Assembly: GCA_036337765.1 (NCBI GenBank)
Contig: JAYZDP010000008.1
Coordinates: forward strand, 1 to 29,459
Length of the DNA: 29,459 nucleotides
Direction of reading: 5' to 3'
From: JAYZDP01 sp036337765
GTDB lineage: Bacteria > Acidobacteriota > Thermoanaerobaculia > Multivoradales > Multivoraceae
Part shown: positions 15,950 through 23,387 of the stretch, piece by piece
How positions within the stretch are numbered: the first letter of the stretch is position 1
Layout of the letters: every line of letters begins with the position of its first letter
Notes under the pieces: generated by a model
Told to the model about the DNA's origin: nothing
What the model saw: only the letters and a program-made list of their open reading frames with translations
Database searches by the model: none
Translations under genes and position numbers: made by a program

Positions 15950-17392
15950 ATGTCCCGCTTCCTGCTGGCCCTCATCATCGCTTCGCTGACGGCGCTCCCG
16001 GCGCCGGCTCAGGAAGTCGGCGGTCCCGAGGCCGACGCGCTGAACGCGGCCGTCGCGGCCCTGGTCCAGGGAGACCATGCAGCCGCGGAGTCACAGTTCC
16101 GGGCCATCCTCGACCGCGCACCGCAAACTGCCGAGGCCTGGTTGGGCCTGTCGGAGGCGAGGCGGCTCCAGGGCGATCTGGACGAGGCGCTCGAGGCCGC
16201 GCAACGGGCAGGGGAGGCTGCACCTGGCCTCGCCGCGGCGCCGCTCACCGCCGCCCGGGTGCACATGGACCGAGGTGCTGCACAACCCGCGCTGTCCGAG
16301 CTCGAGGACGTGCTCGAGCTCGATCCCGACTCTGTAGATGCGCTCATGTTGATCTCTTTGGTCCTGCGTCAGCTGGGCCGCATCGACGAGGCCGCAGCTG
16401 GATTGGCCAACGCCTGGAACCGTGGCGTTCGCCACCCCGCCGTTGCCGAGCAGCTTTCGATAGTCCGGCTCACGCAGGGTGACCCAGCGGCCGCCCTACG
16501 CTTGGCGGAAGAGGGTTTGACGCTGGCGCCTGGCCGTCCAACACTTCTGCTGTCCAAGGGCCTGGCGAAGGCGGCCCTGACGGAGCATAGGGCCGAGGCC
16601 GTGGTGCCCCTGGGCGAGGCCATCCACAGCGGCCTGTTGCCCGAGCCGGGTAGGGTTCACCTCGAGATAGGTGCCATCCTCGTCGAGGAGGGGCGCTTCG
16701 CCGAAGCCATCGGACACCTCGAGACCGCCAGGGACGAGGTCGGCCACGAGCCCGCGGTGCACTACCAGCTCGCGACCGCCCGGCGCGCACTCGGACAAGC
16801 GGAGGAGGCCCTAGCCGACTTGGCGCGCTTCGAGGAACTGGCGGGAGAAAGCGACGCCGACGACGCGACGCGCAAGGCTCTCGGCACAAGGCTGAACGAG
16901 GCACAGGCTCTTGCTGCGGCCGAGCGGCTGGATGAGGCACTGGAGGCCGTCAGAGCGCTTCTGCTTCAGAATCCCGACGACGCACCCGCCCTGGCACTCG
17001 AGGCAAAGATCCTCTTCTCGCTGGGTCACCGGACCGAGGCCGAGGTCTCTCTGGCCCGGGCCAGAGAGCTGCTCCCGACCCATGCCGAGTATCACTTCCT
17101 CGCCGGCCTGTTCCGCATGTACGCCGGGCTACCCGTGGAAGCGGAGAAGGCGCTGCGCCGCGCGCTCACCCTGGATGGGTCTCTCGCCGAGGCACACGCT
17201 CTTCTCGGTGGTTCACTGGCCAAGCAGGGTAAGTCCGAAGAAGCGATCGTCCACTTCCAAAGAGCGCTCGAGCTCGGGATCGACCAGCCGGACGTCAGAC
17301 TCGGGTACGCCGGCGCACTCGAGGAACTGGGTCGACAATCCGAAGCCGACGAGCAGATGAAGGCCTACCGGCGCCTCACCGCCACGAACTGA
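15950..17392 (+). CDS. Exported TPR-repeat protein
   Basis: The 480-aa protein has a signal peptide (MSRFLLALIIASLTALPAPAQ). The rest consists of tandem 34-residue tetratricopeptide repeats, roughly ten or more, recognisable by W-L-G-L/A/A-P spacing. Examples are AEAWLGLSEARRLQGDLDEA near the start and AEAHALLGGSLAKQGKSEEA near the end. These form an alpha-solenoid that scaffolds other proteins in the periplasm. It sits between the sulfatase (9 bp) and the CRTAC1 gene (5 bp) in one operon, so its partners are plausibly among those products. No catalytic domain is seen. Confidence 0.92.
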   Translation: MSRFLLALIIASLTALPAPAQEVGGPEADALNAAVAALVQGDHAAAESQFRAILDRAPQTAEAWLGLSEARRLQGDLDEALEAAQRAGEAAPGLAAAPLTAARVHMDRGAAQPALSELEDVLELDPDSVDALMLISLVLRQLGRIDEAAAGLANAWNRGVRHPAVAEQLSIVRLTQGDPAAALRLAEEGLTLAPGRPTLLLSKGLAKAALTEHRAEAVVPLGEAIHSGLLPEPGRVHLEIGAILVEEGRFAEAIGHLETARDEVGHEPAVHYQLATARRALGQAEEALADLARFEELAGESDADDATRKALGTRLNEAQALAAAERLDEALEAVRALLLQNPDDAPALALEAKILFSLGHRTEAEVSLARARELLPTHAEYHFLAGLFRMYAGLPVEAEKALRRALTLDGSLAEAHALLGGSLAKQGKSEEAIVHFQRALELGIDQPDVRLGYAGALEELGRQSEADEQMKAYRRLTATN

Positions 17393-17397
17393 GCCAC

Positions 17398-19080
17398 ATG
17401 ACTTCGACCCCGGTGCGGGCGGGCCTCGCACTCTCACTTACCCTCGTCGCACCGGGCGTCGGGGCACAGTCGCCGCTCTTCGAAGATGCGACTCGTGAGT
17501 TGGGAATCGACTTCAGCCACCGCCACTTCGGTACTGGCCGGAAGTACATGCCTGAGAACATGGGTGCCGGACTCGCCGTCTTCGATGTCGACGGCGACGG
17601 CCAACTCGACGTCTACCTGGTGCAGGCATCCGGAGCCCTGCCGGGGTCGACGGGAGATACCGAGGCCACGAACCGTCTGTTTCGACAGGGCGCGGACGGT
17701 CGCTTCCAGGACGTGACCGAGGGCTCAGGGGTTGGCCACGGCGGCTACGGCATGGGCGCGTCGTTCGGCGACATCGATGGCGACGGCGATCTCGACCTTT
17801 TTGTCACCAACTACGGACCCGACGCCCTGTTCCGCAACGACGGCGAATGTCGCTTTACAGAAGTGGCGGCAGGTAGCGAGCTGGCGCGGGACGTTTGGAG
17901 CTCGTCCGCCGGCATGTTGGACGCCGACAACGACGGCGACCTCGATCTCTTCGTCGCGCGCTATCTCGATTGGCACCCGGCCAATCACAAGTTCTGCGGC
18001 AACGCCCAGACCGGCCTGCGCTCGTACTGTCACCCGGACGTCTACGAGGGAGCGCCGGATGGACTGTTTCTCAACGACGGCACCGGTCGGTTCGCTCGCA
18101 CCGTCGACCGCGCCGGCATCCGCACATCCGCCAACGACAAAGGCCTCGGACTCGTGCTCTCGGACCTGAACGCCGATGGCATCCAGGATATCTACGTCGC
18201 CAACGACTCGACCCGCAACTACCTCTATCTAGGCTCGGGAAAAGGGACGTTTCGAGAAGACGCGCTAGCGGCGGGAGTGGCCGTTAATGCCCGTGGTGCA
18301 CGAGAGGCCAGCATGGGTGTGGAGCTTGGCGATCTCAACGGCGACGGCCTACCGGACCTCTTCCTGACCCATCTCGACGAGGAGACCAACACCCTCTACA
18401 TGAGCTCCGGCGTGGGGTTGTGGGTCGACCGTACCGAAGCCACGGGACTCGCCGAGCCGAGCCGTCCCTGGGTGGGTTTCGGCACGGTACTTGGTGATTT
18501 CGACCACGATGGCGACGAGGACCTGTTCGTGGCCAACGGTCACATCATCGACAACATCGACCGGTTCGATGGGACGCGACGCCACAGGCAACCGCCACAG
18601 CTCTTCCTCAACGACGGCTCGGGGAGGTTTGTCGAGCGTAGAGATCTTCTTGGTGTCGAAGGTGATCTCGCTGGCCGCGCGGCACTGGGCGCAGACATCG
18701 ACGACGATGGCGATCTTGACCTCTTGATCACCCAGAACGACGGTCCGACCCTCGTTCTCCGCAACCTCAGCAGCACGGCCACGGCTGGTCTGCGAGTCTC
18801 GCTGGCCGGATCCAACAGCAACCCTCAGGGCTACGGCGCGCGCATCGAGCTTGCCGCCGATGGGCTCACACAGCGGCGGTGGCTCAAGAGTGCGTCCTCG
18901 TATCTATCGCAGGGCCCGCCCGAGGTCCACTTCGCCCTTCGTGCCGAGACCGCGGTGCTTACTGTGTACTGGCCGAGTGGCGCCATCTCCAAGCGCCCGG
19001 ACATCCGTGCAGGGCATCACTACACTGTCGCTGAGGACGGGGCAAGTCCACCCTCACGGCCGTTCGCCAAGAGCCAATAG
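17398..19080 (+). CDS. CRTAC1-family protein: FG-GAP/VCBS repeats with ASPIC-UnbV domain
   Basis: The 560-aa exported protein has a signal peptide ending about residue 23 (GVGA). Seven Asp-rich calcium-binding-like repeats are visible: DVDGDGQLDVYL (63-74), DIDGDGDLDLFV, DADNDGDLDLFV, DLNADGIQDIYV, DLNGDGLPDLFL, DFDHDGDEDLFV and DIDDDGDLDLLI. Seven repeats suit a seven-bladed integrin-like beta-propeller. The C-terminal ASPIC/UnbV domain spans about 480-545, including GYGARIELAADG and VYWPSG. Members are secreted and function is poorly defined; adhesion or ligand binding is inferred from the fold. It is the last gene of the four-gene operon, 5 bp after the TPR gene, with a hairpin terminator just downstream. 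Confidence 0.94.
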   Translation: MTSTPVRAGLALSLTLVAPGVGAQSPLFEDATRELGIDFSHRHFGTGRKYMPENMGAGLAVFDVDGDGQLDVYLVQASGALPGSTGDTEATNRLFRQGADGRFQDVTEGSGVGHGGYGMGASFGDIDGDGDLDLFVTNYGPDALFRNDGECRFTEVAAGSELARDVWSSSAGMLDADNDGDLDLFVARYLDWHPANHKFCGNAQTGLRSYCHPDVYEGAPDGLFLNDGTGRFARTVDRAGIRTSANDKGLGLVLSDLNADGIQDIYVANDSTRNYLYLGSGKGTFREDALAAGVAVNARGAREASMGVELGDLNGDGLPDLFLTHLDEETNTLYMSSGVGLWVDRTEATGLAEPSRPWVGFGTVLGDFDHDGDEDLFVANGHIIDNIDRFDGTRRHRQPPQLFLNDGSGRFVERRDLLGVEGDLAGRAALGADIDDDGDLDLLITQNDGPTLVLRNLSSTATAGLRVSLAGSNSNPQGYGARIELAADGLTQRRWLKSASSYLSQGPPEVHFALRAETAVLTVYWPSGAISKRPDIRAGHHYTVAEDGASPPSRPFAKSQ

Positions 19081-19083
19081 AAA

Positions 19084-19103
19084 GGGCCTCCCGAAGGAGG
19101 CCC
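19084..19103 (-). terminator. Intrinsic terminator between convergent genes
   Basis: An 8-bp perfect GC-rich stem (GGGCCTCC pairing with GGAGGCCC) encloses a 4-base loop that reads TTCG on the minus strand, an unusually stable tetraloop type. On the minus strand it is followed by TTTCTATT, so it best serves the TonB-receptor transcript. It sits 4 bp after the CRTAC1 stop and could also stop the plus-strand operon. Confidence 0.85.
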
Positions 19104-19151
19104 CTCGACAAGCCGTTCGCCCAAACACGGGTGGGCGTCGGAGCTCGCGGG

Positions 19152-22130
19152 TCAGAGTCGGACGCGTGCGCCGAACTGCACAGCACGCGACTGCTGCAGA
19201 CGCTCGTCAGGGATCCCGAACTCCGGGTTTGCCGCGCCGCCGAAGAACTGCGGTTCCTGCGACGACGTTACGTTGAACGGACCCTGATCGCGGTTGAAGA
19301 GGCGGTTGACGGTGTAAGAGTCCTCGTCGAAGAGGTTGAACGCCTCGGCAAAGATTTCCACTTGGCCGCTGCCGAAGTCGCCGACCCAGGCGATACGGAG
19401 ATCGACCTGGTTCCACGACTCGTTGCGGAGGGTGTTGCGACCCACCAGCTGACCGTTGATGACCGCGCGCGGCGCCGGGCAGACGGCCGTCGGGCAGTTC
19501 GGCATGAAGCTGTCGGGATCACGCGCCGTCCACGGCATCCCCGACTGGATCTTCACGGTACCGCTGATCTTGAATCCCAGTGGCAGCTGACCGACGCCGA
19601 TGAGCACGAAACGGTTCTTGATGTCTCGCGCCGAAAGACCGTAGTCATAGCCAGGGTTGGTGATATCGGAGACCGTGACACTGGTCGCGTTGCGCTCGTT
19701 GGAGTCATCGTCCTCGTCCTTCGAGTACGTGTAGTGAGCCTGCAGCGAGAAGTTTCCGGCGAAGCGCCGCGTGACCTTCAAGGTGTAGGCCCGATACTCC
19801 GACTTGCCGTCGGAGCGACGGATGAACAGAGTGTTGAACGCCGGATTCACAACGTCGCCCGTATAGAGCGGCCGGCCGAACGGGTCGTGCCCCGCGAACT
19901 CGGCGTTGTCGTCATAGTTGCGCTGCAGGTGGTCGCCGTCGGCCTGGAGGAAGTCGAAGCCTGCAGACCAGTTCCGTGACAACTCTCGCTCGTAGCCGAG
20001 GCTGAAGCGCTCGTTGCGCGCATCGCGGAACTCGGGAACGAGGTACGAGGTCGACGGAATCGTGGTCGCCGGCGGGTTCTCGTTGTCGATCGCCGTTCCG
20101 AGCGGTACGAACCCTGTCTCGCCAGGTCGTACGGTGACGCGGCCGAAGTTCGGGAAGATCCCGTTCTCCTGAATCTGACTGGCGAAGAGCAGGGTCGGTG
20201 TGCGGCCGTAGAAATGACCGTAACCGACGCGGAAAACGTCGGTGCGATTGTCCGACGGCTGCCACGCGAATCCGATCCTGGGCGCCAGATGGTCGTCGTC
20301 GGGAATCGAGCGAGCCTGCGGGAAGATGTGGGTCAACCCGTCGGGATTGTCGGTCTTCGACCAGCGGACTCCGTAGTTGAGGGTCATGTTCCCGTTTGGC
20401 TTCCACTGATCCTGGGCGAATACAGCCCAGACATCCTGAGTCTCGTCGTAATTCGGGAACGCGACGTTGCCGAAATAGATTCGTACCCGGTCCGCATCGT
20501 TGTTGAGGAAGTCTTCGAGGCTGTTGAAGTCGTACCGACCGTCCTTCGAGCCCGCGAAGATCTGCTCCATAGTGTCTGACGTGTAGTCGACGCCGAACTT
20601 GAGATCGTGATCGCCAAACAACACCGAGTAACTGTCGCGGATCTCGAACTGGGACGTGTTCGCGATGATCGGCAGGTAGTCGAACTTGCCGATCTGATCG
20701 CGGCCGGCGGTGCGGTCGCGAAAGCGCACCAGCGCCTCGATCGGGGAACCGACTCGAAGGTTGTTGCGGTTCAGATCGTCGGTCGTGTACTGGAAGCGCA
20801 AGTCATTCAGACCCTGGGTACCGGTCACGGCGACCCAGTTACCGAGCACCGCGTCGACCGCCTCTTCCTTAAGCGACTCTTCATCGCGGAACGTCGAGGT
20901 GCGCGAGTAGTCGGTGTAGTTGTACCGGATCGACGCCGAATGCGAAGCCGAGGGGTACAGATCGATCTTGCCCAACAGGATCAAATTGTCGACCGTGCGG
21001 TTGAACAGGCCGCTCGCCGTCCGCCCGTTGATCGGGTCCGGCGCGGCGATACCGTCGTTGTTCGGCGTGTAGTCCGCTACCAGGTCGGCAAAGGCCGGCT
21101 CGGTCAGCGCCCGCTGAAGAACCGCGTCGTAGCCGCCACGGGTCGAGAAGCGATCGATGAACGGATTGACGCGCTCGGTGTCGTCGTAGGAGAAGAAAAA
21201 GTGCGCCTTGTCGCGCTTCAGCGGGCCTCCGGCGGTCAGACCGTAATTGGTCCGTTCAAACTCGGACGGCGTGATGTCGGACACGGTCGGATCCCGAAAA
21301 AGATCCAGTGGCGTCGCCTTGATGTCGTCCTTTAGCCCGTCGTCGGTGAAGTAGTAGAAGGCGCTGCCGTGAAAGTCGTTGGTTCCCGACTTGGTGATGA
21401 CATTGATGAAGCCGCCACCGTCCAGCCCGTACTCCGGCGCGAAGCCGTTTTGGATGACCTGAAACTCCTTGACCGACTCCTGGCCGATGACCAGACCGTC
21501 GTTCTCGCTCGCCTCGCCACCGTTGGCGTAGCCGAAAAAGGCGTTCTTCGCCGACGTGCCGTCGACGCGCATGCCCGAGTAGACGCCGCGCTGGCCGCTC
21601 ATCGAGACGAAGCCGCGCTGTGGATCGTCGGCAACCGTTGGGCTCAGAAGCGCGAACTGCTTGAAGTCGCGGCCCACGATCGGGATCGACTCGATCTCGT
21701 CCTGGGTGATGTAGCTGGCGGTCGACGTCCGGCTGACCTCGACGAGGGGAGAGTCGGCGGTGACGGTGATCGTCTCGGCCTGAGCCTCGACGACCAGGGT
21801 CAAGTTGACGTCGATGACCTGCCCGACCAGCAGTTGGACGTTCTCCTGCTGCGTCGACTGCAAGCCGTCGAGATCGGTCTTGACAGTGTAGGTACCGGAT
21901 GGCAACGAGCGCACGCTGTAGCGACCGTTCGGACCGGTCGTGGTGACGCGCGTCGCGCCGGTTTCCTGATTGGTCACGGTGATCGTGACCCCGGGCAGGG
22001 ACTCGCCGTTCTCGCCGGCGATGGACCCTTGAATCGAACCCAGAATCTGGGCGTGCGCAGCGCCGGTCAGACCCAGCAGCACGGCAGCCGTGAGTCCCAA
22101 CAAGAGCAGGCTACGTAAGAAAGACCTCAT
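19152..22130 (-). CDS. TonB-dependent outer-membrane receptor with carboxypeptidase-regulatory-like domain
   Basis: The 992-aa protein has a signal peptide (about 1-28, ending AHAQ). A carboxypeptidase-regulatory-like domain follows at about 30-112 (GSIAGENGESLPGVTITVTN, then GRYSVRSLPSGTYTV). ETITVTA at 119-125 resembles the motif seen after that domain in Oar-like receptors. The plug spans about 126-240, including SMSGQRGVYSGMRVDG and GGGFINVITKSGTN. The remainder has beta-barrel-like alternation. Such receptors bind a large ligand, often a glycan or peptide, and import it using TonB-ExbBD energy. The ATG start has GGAG 7 bases upstream. The last residues, QFGARVRL, end in Leu rather than the usual aromatic. 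The neighbouring sulfatase operon suggests a glycan ligand, but that is inference. Confidence 0.94.
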   Translation of the reverse strand: MRSFLRSLLLLGLTAAVLLGLTGAAHAQILGSIQGSIAGENGESLPGVTITVTNQETGATRVTTTGPNGRYSVRSLPSGTYTVKTDLDGLQSTQQENVQLLVGQVIDVNLTLVVEAQAETITVTADSPLVEVSRTSTASYITQDEIESIPIVGRDFKQFALLSPTVADDPQRGFVSMSGQRGVYSGMRVDGTSAKNAFFGYANGGEASENDGLVIGQESVKEFQVIQNGFAPEYGLDGGGFINVITKSGTNDFHGSAFYYFTDDGLKDDIKATPLDLFRDPTVSDITPSEFERTNYGLTAGGPLKRDKAHFFFSYDDTERVNPFIDRFSTRGGYDAVLQRALTEPAFADLVADYTPNNDGIAAPDPINGRTASGLFNRTVDNLILLGKIDLYPSASHSASIRYNYTDYSRTSTFRDEESLKEEAVDAVLGNWVAVTGTQGLNDLRFQYTTDDLNRNNLRVGSPIEALVRFRDRTAGRDQIGKFDYLPIIANTSQFEIRDSYSVLFGDHDLKFGVDYTSDTMEQIFAGSKDGRYDFNSLEDFLNNDADRVRIYFGNVAFPNYDETQDVWAVFAQDQWKPNGNMTLNYGVRWSKTDNPDGLTHIFPQARSIPDDDHLAPRIGFAWQPSDNRTDVFRVGYGHFYGRTPTLLFASQIQENGIFPNFGRVTVRPGETGFVPLGTAIDNENPPATTIPSTSYLVPEFRDARNERFSLGYERELSRNWSAGFDFLQADGDHLQRNYDDNAEFAGHDPFGRPLYTGDVVNPAFNTLFIRRSDGKSEYRAYTLKVTRRFAGNFSLQAHYTYSKDEDDDSNERNATSVTVSDITNPGYDYGLSARDIKNRFVLIGVGQLPLGFKISGTVKIQSGMPWTARDPDSFMPNCPTAVCPAPRAVINGQLVGRNTLRNESWNQVDLRIAWVGDFGSGQVEIFAEAFNLFDEDSYTVNRLFNRDQGPFNVTSSQEPQFFGGAANPEFGIPDERLQQSRAVQFGARVRL

Positions 22131-22328
22131 TCAATTCTCCAAGTGTTGAATCAGAGGGACTGACGTCCCTCCATAACGGGATGAAAAAGAACTCAGCTCC
22201 AGCTAAGTCATAAACAGGGTAACCACCGCCTTCGCGGAGGGGCAAGAGAAACCATCGCAGAAGCCGACTTTCTTTCGAGTCCTGCACCGGTCCTTGTGCA
22301 ACGAGCCTCCGAGGCCCGCTACCGACCG
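22131..22328 (-). promoter_or_regulatory. 198-nt leader/intergenic region upstream of the TonB receptor
   Basis: No gene is present. On the receptor's strand two hairpins are visible. One is a 7-bp perfect stem GAGGGAC / GTCCCTC with loop GTCA (22154-22171), 24 bp before the ATG. The other is CCGC-GAAG-GCGG, extended by two G-C pairs beyond a T-T mismatch, around 22226-22241. A GGAG ribosome site lies just before the ATG. The receptor promoter must lie here or upstream, but I cannot place -10/-35 boxes reliably. It matches no riboswitch class I can name. Confidence 0.4.
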
Positions 22329-23351
22329 CTATTCCAGGACTTCTCTGACCGAGTAGCTGTCAGAGCGGCGGAAATTCTTGAAGGTGATCATCTCGGCCAA
22401 AAGTCCCGTAGTCAGAATCTGAAAGCCCAGGACCATCAGCAGCACGCCGAGGAGCAGAAGCGGGCGCCGGGAGAGCGACTCTCCCTCGAGGAACTTCAGC
22501 ATCACCAGGTAGGCGTTGATGCCAAGACCTATGCCACCGAAGAGCAGCCCAAAGACACCAAAAAGATGCAGCGGCCGCCGCGTGTACTTGGTGATGAAGA
22601 GAACGGTCATGAGGTCCAGCAGACCCTTGTAGAGGCGATCCCATCCGTACTTGGTCGTGCCGTGACGCCGCGGGTGGTGCCGCACCCTCACTTCACCGAC
22701 GCGGAAGCCGCGACGGCTCGCCAGAACGGGTATGTAGCGGTGCAGCTCGCCGTAGATCGACACCTGCTCGAGCACTGCTTTACGGTAGAGCTTGAAGCCG
22801 CAGTTGAAATCGTGCAAATCGACCCGCGCGATCTTGCGAGTCACCCAGTTGAAGAGCCGCGACGGATAGCGCTTCGAGGCCGGATCCATTCGGTCCCGCT
22901 TCCAGCCCGACACCAGGTCCAGCTCGCCCTGCTCCAGGGCCTCGAGCAGTCGAGGGATCTCGGAGGGGTCGTCCTGCAAGTCGCCATCGATTGTGACCAC
23001 CAGCTCGCCGCGGCAATGATCGAAACCGGCGCACAGTGCGGCGGCCTTGCCGAAGTTGCGTCGCAGCTGCACCAGCTTGACCCTCGCCTCGCCATGTCTC
23101 ACGTCGCGGATGCGCTTCACCGTCTCGTCGGTCGAGCCGTCGTCGATGAAGACCAGCTCGAAGCTCCGGCCCAGCCCGTCGAGCACCGCCGCGACTTGCG
23201 AAGCGAGATCGCCAACCGTGTCCTGCTCGTCGAGAACGGGAACGAGAACGCTGATCGCTGGAACGACCGACACGTTTTCCGGCACGGCCTCTGCTGAGAT
23301 CGAAGACGGCTCGCCGATCCGTGATCTGGGAGAAGATGTGGTCGTGGTCAA
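22329..23351 (-). CDS. Family 2 polyprenyl-phosphate glycosyltransferase (DPM1/ArnC-like)
   Basis: The 340-aa enzyme transfers a sugar from a nucleotide donor to polyprenyl phosphate at the inner membrane. GT2 motifs in order are SVLVPVLDEQ (34-43), FIDDGSTDET (68-77), the DxD-containing VTIDGDLQDDP (119-129, D122 and D124), and DFNCGFKLYRK (181-191). Two C-terminal membrane helices follow (about 261-285 and 298-323), as in Dpm/GtrB-type enzymes. The TTG start has GGAG six bases upstream. A GTG at 23283-23285, just before the first beta strand, is an alternative. It follows the second GT-C gene by 36 bp, so it probably supplies that enzyme's lipid-linked donor. Confidence 0.93.
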   Translation of the reverse strand: MTTTTSSPRSRIGEPSSISAEAVPENVSVVPAISVLVPVLDEQDTVGDLASQVAAVLDGLGRSFELVFIDDGSTDETVKRIRDVRHGEARVKLVQLRRNFGKAAALCAGFDHCRGELVVTIDGDLQDDPSEIPRLLEALEQGELDLVSGWKRDRMDPASKRYPSRLFNWVTRKIARVDLHDFNCGFKLYRKAVLEQVSIYGELHRYIPVLASRRGFRVGEVRVRHHPRRHGTTKYGWDRLYKGLLDLMTVLFITKYTRRPLHLFGVFGLLFGGIGLGINAYLVMLKFLEGESLSRRPLLLLGVLLMVLGFQILTTGLLAEMITFKNFRRSDSYSVREVLE

Positions 23352-23387
23352 ACTCGACTCCGGAAAATTCTACCAGGGGCTCCGCCG

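Noticed and set aside
22205..22260. Plus-strand segment with CAGGGTAACC, a hairpin and GGGGCAAGAG, loosely like a c-di-GMP-I riboswitch
   Set aside because: Core positions do not match the consensus, and no plus-strand gene lies downstream for it to regulate.
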